Shown: positions 1 to 11,502, numbered from the stretch's first letter. The stretch: 64,000 bases of DNA from Sesamum alatum (GCA_034509735.1 JACGWO010000005.1:19085264-19149263), one strand, 5' to 3'. Made by a program: numbers and translations. The notes: generated from the sequence alone by a model not told the origin.

Positions 1-316
1 GGGGTTTTACCTAAAGACCCTTCCCATCTCCTACCTGGGAGCTCCTCTCTACAAAGGTAATAAAAATAAACTACTTTTCTAGGATCTCACTAACAAAATT
101 CATTTCAAAATTTCATGTTGGGAACATAGATTCCTCCCATTTGGTGGAAGGCTTCAACTAGTGAAAAGTATTCTATCAGCAATGCTAGTTTATCTTCTTC
201 AAGTCCTCAATCCCCCTGTTGGAGTCATTCAAAAGATTGAGCAGATGATGGCCAAATACTTCTGGGCATTTAGAGAAGATCAAATCATTCCGATGCCATA
301 TAACAGATCTTCCAGC
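1..316 (+). pseudogene. LINE (plant L1-type) reverse transcriptase, C-terminal part
   Basis: The third forward frame gives a typical plant L1 thumb-region sequence: LPISYLGAPLYKG, then a stretch containing FLPFGGRLQLVKSIL and MMAKYFWA. This is the region just after the palm domain of non-LTR reverse transcriptases. One in-frame stop is present near base 80. The LINE starts upstream of the window and is cut at 316 by Copia A; it resumes at 17283. CCAGC at 312-316 is repeated at 17283-17287 and is the target duplication of Copia A. The element is dead. Confidence 0.82.
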
Positions 317-1400
317 TGTTAGAATAGGTGACCAGAAAGCCAATAGGTTTGGCAATTTGTAACTTATTATACAACTCGATGTAAATGTAATATTATTATG
401 TGATGAATAAAACGAGTATTCGTCACTTCTGGGGCTTACTTTGTTGCGCTCATTTCACATTTGTTAAAACGGTGTTTAACTTATATCGCAACAAAGCCCA
501 CAGACCATGGATAACAACTCGTGCAGTTGGGCTACGCATTGGATGGTGGTCATGAAACCAACTGATTAAGAGTGGGGTCTGAAAGGTTCCAAGTCAAGGA
601 CCTCGAGACAGGGCATCAAGAGTCCTATTGAGACTTGCGTCAAGAGTCGTGTTCATTGGATGAGTGCCGTGTTTCATCGGCGACAGGCGTGGGACGCCTA
701 CACGATCTTGATGGGTTGATTGACTGGGGTCGAGCCGACTGGACTGACTCGCGGGGATCATCATATGGAAGCCTTAGAGGGCTTGGTCGGTATGATTGGT
801 TTTCCCCCGGTTCCGATAGTACGGGAGTAATCCTCAGACTTGAGGGTTAATGGCAGTCGCTTGCACATGACGGTTGTATCTTGGATCTGGCAAGAGGTAA
901 TCATTCTATAAGATGATTATCATAATCCTTGTCCAGTGCAGTCGGAATGTGTAGCGAGGACGGTGGATTCCAAGAAGAGGATCCGTCCCCTGTCAGTATG
1001 TGACAGAGGTATCTTCTATACACTCGGAGACACGTTCATGCTGTTTGAAACTGTGGCCACAGTGGTCGGTCAACAGGGAATGGTTTCCTGTGTCGACGCA
1101 ATGAACCATACGTGGTCCCGAGTATTAAGCATAGATGCCTAGTCAAGGATGGGAACCGACGCCCAATTCCATACCCTAGACTAAGGCCGGGAGACGGTAG
1201 ATGGAAGGATCGTACCCATACGGAATCGGCGCCTAAATGTTCACACCAATTCACCTAGTCTCTAGTACCATGGACCGTTGCTAGATGGCCACCCATGGTA
1301 ACGGGGCCTTGTGGGACACGGGCCTAAGTCTAGCTGAGGGTGAACCTAAAGGGTCACACACAAATCACCGAGGAGGTTGAGAGATTGACTTGGAGTCGAT
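317..1400 (+). repeat. Copia A 5' LTR, first part
   Basis: This stretch matches the first 1083 bp of the 3' LTR at 15065-16147 closely. The match stops after GGAGTCGAT, where the end of Copia B (TGAAAGAATCGG, reverse orientation) begins. The remaining LTR piece lies at 9128-9293. The middle of the LTR, corresponding to about 16148-17090, is missing here. Confidence 0.88.
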
Positions 1401-3584
1401 TGAAAGAATCGGTACGGCCCGGGAACGCGGCGGAAGCGTAAAATAAAAGAAATTTAAAACGATTTCAAAGGGGTGTTCCCTTTGAATTCCCGGGCGTTCG
1501 GTATATTCAAAAGTATAATAACATACATAAAAATATTCTTGAACATGTGGCTAGAGGAGGAAACAAAAAGGTCAATAATTTAAATAGAAACATACCTTTT
1601 TCGTTTCACATGTACAACGGCAACAAGCTTTGATTCTCTTTTCGTTCCTTTTCCGTTCACCTTAGGATTCAAATTAGAACCCCTCTAGTTTGTCCACACC
1701 ACAGCAATGGAAGTAAATCTAGATCTACTGCTAGGTAGAAGCTAGATCAAGGAAGAAACGAAAAACGTATTACACTATTGATTAGTGTATACGTATTTCT
1801 CATGTTCTCATTTTGAATCCAATTCAAAGAGAACTCAAAAGAAGGAGAAAAGGCTGGAAATTTTCGTGGCTTGTGTGCTAGGGAGTGCAAGTTAGGGAGA
1901 TAAAAGTGTATACATGTGTTGTGTAGTTGTAGGTAGTTTCCAAAACCACCTACACACTAATGCACAACTTATGCTCAACCTCCAACCATGTTAGCACAAT
2001 ATGTGGACCACCTAGCCATCATGGCAAGCCACATCATTGCTTACATGGAGCCACATCATTGCTTACATGGAGGACTTTCAACTCCTCTTAAACTTGCTTC
2101 AAACCTTTGAGCTTTGGTTTCAACTCATGGACCGGTTTTGACCGGTCTTGATTTAATCAAATTAAATCAAATGATCCATGGGTTTTAAATTAATCCAATT
2201 AATTTTAAACCTTATTGAAATCCAAAAGTTCATTTAATCCAATTAAATAAACATAAGCTCAAACACTAATTAATTGATCCAATCAATTAATTAAACGAAA
2301 CCCAATAAATTAATCCAATTAATTTAAAGGTATTGAGCCCAAAATTAATTAATCCAATTAATTAATTCTTTGGCCATCCATCCAATGGATTTTCCCAATA
2401 AATGATCCAATCATTTATATTCTCCTTGAATTAATTTAATTCACTTTTTCCAGAATTAATTCCAAATTAATTCCACTACTTCCATAGTGATTTGTGTGTG
2501 ACTCTTTAGGTTAACCCTCAGCTAGACTTGGGCTTGTGTCCAACACAATTCATTAATTAAATCCAATTTAATTAATTATTTCTGATTAACCATTAATCAG
2601 AAATGCCCGTTACCATAGGTGGCCGTCTAGCAACGGTCCATGGCACTAGAGACTAGGTGAATGTTGGCGTGAACATTTAGGCTCCGAATTCCATATAGGT
2701 ACAGTCCCTTGTCAACCATCTCTCGGCCTTAGTCTAGGGCATGGAATTGGGTGTCGGTTCCCATCCTGGACTAGGCAACTATGCTACAAACTCGAGACGC
2801 GTTTACTCTATTGATCGACCTAGGGAACAATTCCCTACTCGACCAATCGCTACGGCCGTAGACTTAATGAGTCGAAACCATCTCAGAGCGCATAGCAGAC
2901 ATAACTGTCAAATACTGACAGGGGACAGATTCTATCTTGGAATCCACCGTCCTCACTACATACTCCGACTGCCCTTGACAAGGCTTATAATGACCATATC
3001 AAAGACATGGTCACCTCTCGCCAAATCCAAGATACAACCTTCATATGCAAGTGACTGCCATGATTCCTCAAGTCCGAGGACTAATCCCGTACTATCGGAA
3101 CCGAGAATTTCAGTCATACCGACCAAGCCTCCAAGGCTTCCATATGACGATTCTCGCGAGTCAGTTCAGTCAGTCGACTACTTTGCCAACTAACCCACTA
3201 AAATTGCATAGACGACCCACGTCTGGCACCGATGAAACTCGACACTCACCCAGTGAATGCAATACTTAGTGCAACTCTCTATAGGACACTCGAGGCCCAG
3301 TCTCGAGGTCCTCGACTTGGAACGTTTCAGACCGACCCTCAAGTAGTTGGTTTCATAGCCGCCAACCTATGCGTAACTCAACTCAATGGGTTTTACCAAT
3401 CGGTCTGTGGGCATTTGTTGTGACATTGAAACACCATTCAAATGTAAGTAGTAAGCACAACAAACACATTTTGCCAATGATGAATACTTACTTTATCCAT
3501 CAGTATAATATTACTTTGATAAAGATCGACGAATAGTTCCCAGAACAACCAATCCAATTGACTTTCTGGTCACTTACTCTAACA
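1401..3584 (-). repeat. Copia B 3' LTR (full length)
   Basis: On the minus strand it starts TGTTAGAGTAAGTGACC and ends CCGATTCTTTCA, the TG...CA form. Its first 466 plus-strand bases match 8662-9127 (the 5' LTR remnant) almost base for base. Its start resembles the start of the Copia A LTR, so both belong to one family. Many AATTAATT-rich stretches occur at 2150-2600. No coding content is supported. Confidence 0.87.
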
Positions 3585-3599
3585 ATCTCCCACTTGACC

Positions 3600-4500
3600 A
3601 CAAAGCCAATTACCCATGTTGCTCAGAGCCTTCTGAGCATGAGCAATCTACGATACCGGCTCGGTCTCGTGGGTCTACTATATTTTCTCTGCCAAAGTGA
3701 CACGGTCCAACCTTGTCACCGCTTCCTACCATTGCTGCCTGCAAATGGTGGTTGTCTAAGAATTTTCCGTGGATCTGTGATGAGATCTCGAGCCCAAAAG
3801 CTTTTGCCAAAGCCTAGTTGTTGGCCTCCAAGGCAACTACTGGCTCGGCCGTGCTAGGCACCACATCCATCCTATGGATGCGGTTTTCAATCCAAACCAC
3901 GTTCCAGAAACGACTTCCAAAGTCGCCATACATTCGACTTTCATATTGACATGTCATGGTATCCTGCTTGAAACCTTTCCAAGCTACCACACTCACCATT
4001 AAGTCCAAATGTATATACATATTGAGACTAAACATTATTCACATGATTCTGGAAGCTAGTATCGCTATAGCCTTCTAGAATCAACCCTCCACAAAATGTG
4101 CATCAAGAACACTTCTTTAATCCTTATTCAGGTATTAAAGATATTCTCAACAGTTGTCTACTGCCTTCTCGGCACAAGCCCAATAACCATTGTTATGCAC
4201 AAAGCATACACATTATCAGGCCCAATGCACGAACAACATTCATATTGCCTAAAGCAAAGACGTAGGGGATGTCAAACATCAAAGCTTTCTCATCAGTCTA
4301 GCGTGACTGAGTCTTGAACAACTTAACCCTGTATAAAGGAATCCAATTCCTATCATGGAGAATTGCGTGAACAACGCTCGTGTTTCAGTATTTTCTAACA
4401 TCTTAAATTCATTCCAAATGAATAAGACGTTACACACTAAACACTTGGAACAAAACTATCCTCCCACTGACCCTAAAGCCTGTTACTGATCGATTCATAC
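3600..4500 (-). pseudogene. Copia B RNase H and end of reverse transcriptase, decayed
   Basis: Minus-strand frames give pieces of the Copia RNase H region: LEGYSDTSFQ, then VAWKGFKQDTM and MDVVPSTAEPVV. These correspond to LEGYSDASFQ, VTWKGFKQAT and LDVVPSIAKPI in Copia A at 14560-14810. Frame changes and stops separate the pieces. The YVDD catalytic segment seen in Copia A has no counterpart, so the palm has been deleted. Confidence 0.7.
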
Positions 4501-5460
4501 TCCGTATGAACTCGTCAAAACGAATATTCCAGTTATACAAAATTTCAAACCCAGTTTGAATTTTCATGATGGATCCAATAGCTCTAAGCCATTGATCCAA
4601 ACCCGATGTCCAACATCGCTTCTCCTTGTATCTTTCGGATGATAATCCAATTGACCGAACAGGCCTAGAAACCTTTACCTCTCAAGTAACTAAGGTATTC
4701 TGGTTGTCCCTAGGAGGACTGGAATATAGTCAGTGGAATAATATAATTACAAATGATGTTTGCATTATTCTGCATTAAATCTGCACAAATCAGACACCTA
4801 GTCTAATTTGTCTCCCACTAGTCCCTTGACGTATGTGGGACCATCCCATGTACTCAAGAACTTTGTAGGATGCAGGCTTGCCAAACCATATCCTATATGG
4901 CAACTAGATCATGACTATTAGAAAATGCCATTTTCTCAACTTGGCAACCTTTCAAGTCCATGTCTAGACGGTTTAAGGTAGTCCAGTGAAACCCCGATCG
5001 AACCAAGTCTAACAAGGTTCGATTTCTCCCTTATCAGAGACCGTTCAACCATGGTCCTTACAAGAAGAATTCCACTGAGTGAGAATTCCATTCTCATCTG
5101 GATATTCAAGAACTCATACTGAATACACGCCCCTTCAATCTAATCGAGAGGTTTAATTTTGCAATCAGCTTGGTTCACCACTCCAAGTCTAATTCCCCGA
5201 ACCTATCCAAGGTCCTTAGACTTGTGAACCCTCTTTTGGTGCTGTGTACTCAGTAACCTACGAATGTCTAAATGGATCCAATCCGATAGATTTTTGGCAA
5301 GCCCACTTTGTCCAACAAAAAAGCCTAACAGTCTTTCCATCTCAGATAGGACTTGTAAGCTAGTCGACTCAAATTGTCTGTCGCTAGACTCTTTGAATCT
5401 TCCAACTTCCTCGTCCTTAACTAAAGGAAAAACCATTCTAGCTTATGGATGCCAAATTCG
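4501..5460 (-). pseudogene. Copia B integrase and linker, decayed
   Basis: The minus strand gives FFVGQSGLAKNLSDWIHLDI at about 5330-5265, matching FVGQSTLASGLLDLIHTDV of Copia A at the start of the integrase core. Nearer 4700-4500 there is linker sequence of the type that joins integrase to reverse transcriptase. Frameshifts and stops run throughout. Catalytic residues beyond the first aspartate could not be placed with confidence. Confidence 0.6.
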
Positions 5461-5559
5461 TAAGTTTATCTTGATTATCCATTTTAATCATTTGATTTGA
5501 GTACTCATAATCCAATTATGGGATAATGTTTAAGGATAATTATGTATCCCACCTAGCAG

Positions 5560-5840
5560 ACAAGAATAGTCATTCTTTGTCAAATAAAGTAATTTTATTG
5601 ATCAAACGTATGTAATTAAAATCTGTCCAACAGTATATAAAAACATACTTCGATCATGCCAGGTTACATATTTCCTTTCAAACTCTATCCTAACATGATC
5701 ACTGCTATGCTATGCCTAACTAGTCCCTAGTCTTTGCAGCAATGGCCCTGCCATCGCTAAGCCTTAGGACCTGTCTAAGCTTTCTACTCATAACCATCTG
5801 TAAACCATTCGCAGATTATGATTAACTGGTATCCAATACC
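5560..5840 (-). pseudogene. Copia B protease region, decayed
   Basis: The minus strand reads VMSRKLRQVLRLSDGRAIA, which fits the region after the catalytic DSGA of Copia proteases (the L-x-x-GDGR segment). It sits where expected, between the gag zinc knuckle and the integrase. Stops interrupt it. Copia A has lost this region. Confidence 0.5.
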
Positions 5841-5869
5841 AAAGAGTAGAATAATAATCATATTGGTAC

Positions 5870-6625
5870 TCAATTCAAATGTACCTTCGTTGGAGAGGAG
5901 CTTGGGACACTCCCTCTTCCAATGTCCCTTTTCGCAACAATTAATGCACACATCGTTTGCAATCTATGACTTTCACTGTCGAACCCTCTTCCTCTATCCT
6001 TTACCTCCGCCCAGCGGTGTAACAGGATCACTCGAAGTGCTAGCAGCGGCTGATGTCGTCTTAGCTTTCTTCCTCTTCCAGCGTCCAGCACCCTTGCCTT
6101 TCGCTTTTGAGGTCAAAGACTCTCCCACTAGTACCGTCGGCGCAAATTTTTCAATCATTACCTCGTACCGGACCAACATATTTATCAAGTCGACAATAAA
6201 TTGGTCGAAGGAGGTCGAAAGAGACTGAAGGATCACATCAATGTACGTCTCTTTTTCAAGATTAGCTTGGAGGTCTTTGAGCTTCTCCACAAGGGATAGC
6301 ATCATCACTCCATGCTCTTGTGCAGACGACCCTTCTGTCATCTTAGCTCCGAAGAATGCCTTCGCTGCAGCGTATCTAACTTGTTGGTCCGAGACCGCAT
6401 AGATATCTTGCAAATGAAGCATAATCGAGCCAACATCATCTAGCCTATCGTACTGCTACTGGATCTCGTTAGTCATCGAGGCCAGTACGATGCTGCGGAC
6501 CTACCGATGGTCAACATGCATATTCTCGAACGCCAAGCGTTCTTGAGACATTAACCCATCCGGCAAGGCCTGAGGAAGATCCTTATCCAAAATGTAAGTA
6601 TTGGCGTTAGTGGATTCTTAGACAT
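5870..6625 (-). pseudogene. Copia B gag (capsid and nucleocapsid), decayed
   Basis: The minus-strand frame gives a gag capsid domain: IMLHLQDIYAVSDQQVRYAA, then THE TYIDVILQSL segment, a basic GRWKRKK stretch and a zinc knuckle CINCCEKGHWKRECP near 5950-5910 (C-x2-C-x4-H-x4-C). It is clearly homologous to the Copia A gag at 11503-12370. Stops lie at HR*VRS and IQ*QYD in the N-terminal part, and the middle is shortened (the equivalent of NMNRHEKSIHE is lost). Confidence 0.8.
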
Positions 6626-8648
6626 ATACATTCAAAATGTAAACAGAAAAAACATTAAGTAGATTATAGTAATATTATGTTCAAGTTAAGACTTGGTCTT
6701 TAGTCATTAACCCCTCCCACTATTTTTGCGAAAGCCCATCACTCTCAAATGAGGTTTCGGGAAACCATTTCCTCGTGGGCTTGAGGTCCACAAACGCAAT
6801 TCTCCATACCCCGCTTTTATGATTCATACGGAAAAAGGCTTTGTGGGAGGTAACCTATACCATTCTCATCCAATGAGATCCCCAAGTTATTTTCCCTCGC
6901 CTCTTCACATGATCCCGAGGACTCCAAGCGAATCATATTACTCAGCGTTAGGCCCGACCCATCAACCAAATGAATATCTCAACTATCGCCCCCCACGACT
7001 CGTGAGACAGGGAAATAGGAGCATATTCCTTTGTTCATAACAATAGCGCAACTTTCTTCCATTCCAAACGTGCCACGACTTGTGAGACCACGAATGGGTG
7101 AAAGTAGCTTCCTCACTATATTGCTATGGATGGAAGGCTTGGATTTAAATCAAACCATTTGACTTTTTAATCCATTAATGGGCCTAATATTTACTTGGAC
7201 CATCCAAGTGAGAGTTATGTTTATTAGTGACCGAGACCTCATCATTAAGAAAGTTTTGCATGCTCCAGTTTTAACATTGAATATAAAGGATGCATTCAAA
7301 ACACATCATACATCAAATATTAAAACATACACCACATGCAAAATAAGCCTAGCACGCCCCTGTTGGATGACCACAAGCCCAATCCTATGTGATCCACTGA
7401 GCCCGCAGTGGATCTGTGGTCAATCTAGGGTGGCCTACACTATTACAAAATTATAACCCATTATCATTCTAATGGGCCTTGTAACGACTCTTCATTCTTT
7501 TGGACTCTCCATCGTGCGCTCTGTCCAACGGGCCTCTTCTTGGGCCTCCATCACCATGGAAATGCTTCCTTACAATTTATTACAAAAAATAAATCCTCAC
7601 CAACCTAACTACACTCATTACAACTTAAATAAGAAACCCCAATCAGAAGTTGGGGGGAGTACAAAAGGAGGAAGAAAGCAAGCCTTATTATTTCAAGGCT
7701 AAAAACGAGAGAGAAAGAGAATAATAAAACAAAGAGGCATGCAGGCCTCACCCAACAAAAATTAAACCATACATAAGGTCCATGAGCTTTGTGATCATCC
7801 CCATTGTTTATCCAATAAACATTTAGAACACATTTATATCAAATATAAATATGCCCATTAAATAAATACATCCAATGCATTTATAAAAATGATATCCAAT
7901 ATCATAAACAACAACATAATTATATGCAGAAATATATATATATTAATAATGCAATTAAAAATGGATATCAAGTATCATACATCCAATGTACCAAAAATTT
8001 TTTTTTTTTTTTTTTGTTTGGAAACCATTTCCAAATTAATCTAAGGCACAATTAAATTTTAGAAAAATCCAATTTAACTAAAATTAAAATTAGCCAAAAT
8101 TAATCATTTCAGAAAATATGCAGAAATGTGAAAAAAACCAATTTTCCGGGTAAAAATAGCAAAAACGGCCCAGCCGTTCGAAACCGGCCGGCCGGCAGCA
8201 CGGCCGGCCGCGCGCGCGCGCAGGCTTCCTTGCCTGCGCGCCGTGCGTGCACGCACGGCTGCTGGCGTGCGCCTAGCGCCCAACGCCAGCACGCGCACGG
8301 CGCGCGCGCCCCTGCAGCGCTGTGCGGGCACGGGCGCTGCCGGCCAGCGCCAGCACGCGCGCTGGCACTGTGCGGCCGGCAGCTACTGCCGGCTGCACTG
8401 TTTTTGAACCCAGTTTTTTTTTTAAAATATCTGCATTAAAACTGAAACTAAAACATGCATTTACAGAAAATCCAATTTTCAAAAAAATGCATGGATATCC
8501 ATAATTAAAAGCAAAATTAACACATATTCTTCTAAACACATAATCATGCTTAAAACCGTAAAACATGCTTTTCAAAAGCAAATTAAACATGTTGAACATG
8601 CTCTTCACATAAAAACATGTTATTCCTAAAGCCACAATACCGAACCGG
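6626..8648 (-). other. Copia B leader (noncoding, about 2 kb)
   Basis: This is the sequence between the primer site and gag. It matches the Copia A leader (9308-11502) in inverse orientation: for example the segment with AAAGCGGGG and TTTGTGGA, and the segment AGACAGGGA. It holds a poly-T run near 7990-8015 and a GC-rich island at about 8158-8400. No convincing reading frame is present; short open stretches in the island come from its lack of stop codons. Confidence 0.7.
8158..8400. repeat. GC-rich low-complexity island in the Copia B leader
   Basis: This is a sharp island of GCCGGCCGGC, CGCGCGCG and GCACGCGC motifs in otherwise AT-rich DNA. It lies 250-500 bases downstream of the primer site in element orientation. 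Copia A has a similar island at the same relative place (9556-9690). It has strong potential for stem structures. It does not look coding. Confidence 0.75.
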
Positions 8649-8660
8649 GCTCTGATACCA
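8649..8660 (-). promoter_or_regulatory. Copia B primer binding site (initiator Met tRNA type)
   Basis: The minus strand reads TGGTATCAGAGC, the usual plant Copia primer site, one base inside the end of the 5' LTR remnant (LTR begins at 8662). It fixes the orientation of the element. Confidence 0.9.
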
Positions 8661-8661
8661 C

Positions 8662-9127
8662 TGAAAGAATCGGTACGGCCCGGGAACGCGGCGGAAGCGT
8701 AAAATAAAAGAAATTTAAAACGATTTCAAAGGGGTGTTCCCTTTGAATTCCCGGGCGTTCGGGGTATTCAAAAGCATAATAACATACATAAAAATTTTCT
8801 TGAACATGTGGCTAGAGGAGGAAACAAAAAGGTACAATAATTTAAATAGAAACATACCTTTTTCGTTTCACATGTACAACGGCAACAAGCTTTGATTCTC
8901 TTTTCATTCCTTTTCCGTTCACCTTAGGATTCAAATTAGAACCTCTCTAATTTGTCCACACCACAGCAATGGAAGTAAATCTAGAACTGCTAGGTAGAAG
9001 CTAGATCAAGGAAGAAACGAAAAATGTATTACACTATTGATTAGTGTATACGTATTTCTCATGTTCTCATTTTGAATCCAATTCAAAGAGAACTCAAAAG
9101 AATGAGAAAAGGCTGGAAATTTTCGTG
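8662..9127 (-). repeat. Copia B 5' LTR remnant
   Basis: This piece matches 1401-1866 (the end of the Copia B LTR). It breaks at TTTCGTG, where the far part of the Copia A LTR begins. The first 1.7 kb of this LTR is gone, lost together with the middle of the Copia A 5' LTR in one deletion across the junction. Confidence 0.85.
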
Positions 9128-9293
9128 TTTAATATATATTTTTAATATTTACACATCCTACATCGAACGTCCGGTTGAGCACCCAAGGGTACACCCCTTG
9201 GGATTCGTTTATTTAAATTAGATTTAAATTTACGCACCCTTTCTCGCTTTCTTGCTTCCGCTCGCGCTCCCGGGCGGAACCGCTTGTCTTTCA
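9128..9293 (+). repeat. Copia A 5' LTR, last part
   Basis: This stretch matches the last 170 bases of the 3' LTR (17110-17282), including the pair AAGGGT/ACCCCTTGGG and the GC-rich CGCTCCCGGGCGGA. It ends TTTCA, directly before the primer site. Confidence 0.88.
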
Positions 9294-9295
9294 AG

Positions 9296-9307
9296 TGGTA
9301 TCAGAGC
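9296..9307 (+). promoter_or_regulatory. Copia A primer binding site (initiator Met tRNA type)
   Basis: TGGTATCAGAGC starts two bases after the LTR end. It is the standard plant Copia minus-strand primer site. Confidence 0.93.
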
Positions 9308-9555
9308 CCGGTTCGATGTAAGGGGCATATATCTATGTGCTTGGCATGATCTACTTGCTTTTATGGCTTTATTGGCATGTTAGATTATATAAATGTATGA
9401 ATAATATGATGATTCAATTGTTTGAATTTGATCGACTTTTTGCATGCTTATTTTCATTAGATTGGATCTAAAATTGCATGCTTATTTTCAAAATAATTGT
9501 TACTGTTATTGTGCTGAAAAATATATTGAAAAATAATAAAAAAAAAATTGGATCG

Positions 9556-9690
9556 GACGACAGCAGCCGCGAGCAGGCGGGTGCCTGTGCGCGCGCCATG
9601 CGCGCGGATGCTGCGCACAGGCACGCGCGTGTGCGCTGTGCGCAGACGGCCGCTGCCGGCCGAGCGCGCTTCTCTGTGCGCGCGCAGGTG
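9556..9690. repeat. GC-rich low-complexity island in the Copia A leader
   Basis: GCGCGC, GCCGGCC and GTGCGCGC motifs are concentrated about 260-390 bases after the primer site. The composition contrasts sharply with the flanks. This corresponds in place, though not exactly in sequence, to the island of Copia B. Confidence 0.75.
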
Positions 9691-10890
9691 GCCGGCAGGC
9701 ACAACGGTTGGGCCGTTTTGTGCTGTTTTTTGATGTTTTTTGAAAAATTCGATTTTCTGTATTTTCCGCACAATATTCTGAAAATATGTTAATTTTGCAT
9801 ATTTGATTTTGGAATAATTAGATTATTCCTTAGATTAAATTTGGTTAATTAATTTGGGATTGATACATGCATTGGATGCATTGTTTAAAATGTCCATTAA
9901 ATTTGAATTTTGCATATTATTTGTATGTTTATGCTTATGTGATGTTGGACATCACTTGGGTATTTGGAATATCCATTGATTTTTATGCATAATTATTTGG
10001 AATAATTGTGTTATGTGAGTTGATGGAATCAACATGGGATGATCACAAGAGCCCTAGACCTTATGTATGGATGAATGTATGATCATTTATTTTCTGTTGG
10101 GTGGGGCCTGCGTGCCTCTTGTTTTTGGGACTATCATTTCCTGTATTTTCAGCCTCATGATGTTAAGGCTTGTTTTTATTATTACAAATGTATTACTTTC
10201 AGTTGTAATGAGAGTAGATAGTATTGGTGAGGTTTTAATTTTAACAAGCATTTGGAGTCGGAGACCCCAAGGAGGAGCATCAAGGCGTGAAACAAGAAGC
10301 ATTACAAGGCCCATTGGAATGACAATGGGTATATTATTACAAGACTCACTGCGGGCTCAGTGGGTCGCACAGGTTGGGCTTGTGATCATCCTAACAGGGG
10401 TATGCTATGTTTTCTGCATGCTGCGTATTTATTTGTCGCTTTAAATATTGGATATTTATGCATGCTAAAACACCATAATGTGATGAGGTCTCGGTCATAC
10501 ACAAACTCTCATTTGGTTGGACCAAATTAAATATTAGGCCCAGAATGGACTTGGATCAAAATGGTATTTTGATATGTCCGAGCCTTCCATCCACAGCAAT
10601 GTGGTGAGGAAGCTACCACTACCCAAGTGTGGTCTCACGAGTCGTGGTACACTTGGACTAAGGGAAAACTGCACCATTGTTGTGAACAAAAAGACTACGC
10701 TCGCTGTCTCCCTGTCTCATGAGTCGTGGGTGGCGACAGTTTGAGACATGATTTGGTTGATGGGTCGGGCCCAACACTGAGTAACATGGTTCGCTTGGAG
10801 TCATCAGAACCATGTGAATAGGTGAGGCAAAATATCTTGGGAAACTCATTGGATGAGAATGATATTGGATATCTCCCACGAGGTCTTCTT

Positions 10891-10998
10891 TGCCCGGTGC
10901 TGGAAGGTCGGAAGGAGAAGTGTTAGTTGCTTTGAATGGAAACCCCGGTAAACGGCGGCAGTAACTCTAATTGTCCTAAGGTAGCGAAATTCCTTGTT
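10891..10998 (+). pseudogene. Large-subunit rRNA fragment, mitochondrial 26S type
   Basis: The block contains GCCCGGTGCTGGAAGG, CCCCGGTAAACGGCGGC and GTCCTAAGGTAGCGAAATTC. These are near-universal bacterial and organellar segments around helices 68-71 of the large rRNA. The nuclear 25S version differs at these places (for example CTCTTAAGGTAGCCAAAT). The AGTAACTCTAATTG variant fits plant mitochondrial 26S as I remember it, better than plastid 23S. It is only a fragment and breaks off after TTCCTTGTT. Confidence 0.75.
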
Positions 10999-11298
10999 AT
11001 GAGAGGCGGTATTCATCTTTTAACTATTTGGATCTCTATTTAACTTATAAGGATCGACTAATAATGGGTTGTGCACATAAACTTCGCCTTGGCTAAGCTC
11101 TTTGGGCGGGACTTTCTCGATACAACTTCTCTTGCAAGAAGACAGACTGACGTGATACGATCTTTCTTCTCTTAAACTATGAAATTCCTAGTCAGTTTCA
11201 GGTGTGGGCTTGCCCGCTAATAATTCCAAGCCCAATCCAACCCCTGTTGATGGTTAAGTAGGAGATAAGAGCGCTTCCCTTTCATCGGTGCGTGGACA
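10891..11298 (+). other. Insertion of organelle-type DNA in the Copia A leader
   Basis: Comparison with the Copia B leader shows that this block is extra: Copia B runs directly from CCCACAAAG to the segment ending AATCATAAAAGCGGGG. The first 108 bases are large-subunit rRNA (separate entry). The rest (about 11000-11298) has a different texture from the retrotransposon; I could not identify it and it may be rearranged mitochondrial spacer. The insertion is most simply a nuclear mitochondrial fragment captured during break repair. Confidence 0.6.
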
Positions 11299-11502
11299 TG
11301 TGAATCGTAAAAGCGGGGCATGGAGATTACGTTTGTGGATCCCAAGCCCACTAGAAAATGGTTTCCCGAAAGTCGGCTTTAGAGTGGCGGACTTTCGTAT
11401 AAATAGTGGGAGGGTTAAAGACTAAAATACCAAGTCTTCAACTTGAACAATAATATTACCACCATCTGCTAATTTCTGCTTTACATTTCCATTAATGTAG
11501 AT

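Larger units (their letters stand above)
1401..9127 (-). mobile_element. Copia B, LTR retrotransposon, reverse insertion in the Copia A 5' LTR
   Basis: Reading on the minus strand, the order is a truncated 5' LTR (9127-8662), primer site (8660-8649), leader, gag, protease remnant, integrase remnant, RNase H remnant, polypurine tract (3600-3585) and a full 3' LTR (3584-1401, 2184 bp). It is a relative of Copia A with a divergent LTR end. Most of the reverse transcriptase palm is missing: only about 1 kb separates the linker before it from the polypurine tract, against about 1.5 kb in Copia A. The 5' LTR keeps only its last 466 bp. Confidence 0.85.
9308..11502 (+). other. Copia A leader (noncoding)
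   Basis: This is the 2.2 kb between primer site and gag. It contains a GC-rich island (9556-9690), AT-rich sequence, a stretch matching the Copia B leader, and an insertion at 10891-11298 that begins with organellar rRNA sequence. No open frame here is supported; the longest (10067-10444) has no recognisable domain and no counterpart kept in Copia B. Confidence 0.7.

Noticed and set aside
635..1254. Several short frames in the LTR at 0.6-1.3 kb and the matching ones at 15.3-16.0 kb
   Set aside because: They lie in LTR sequence and change length between copies, so they are not genes.
8104..8640. Open frames of 60-120 residues across the GC-rich island, on both strands
   Set aside because: They arise because GC-rich low-complexity DNA lacks stop codons. 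They overlap on several frames, have no domain, and lie in the retroelement leader.
9457..9792. Overlapping open frames on both strands in the Copia A leader
   Set aside because: The same composition effect as in Copia B; neither frame is kept between the two elements.
10067..10444. A 125-residue open frame with hydrophobic segments in the Copia A leader
   Set aside because: No recognised domain and the Copia B leader does not keep the frame. Plain leader sequence is the simpler reading.
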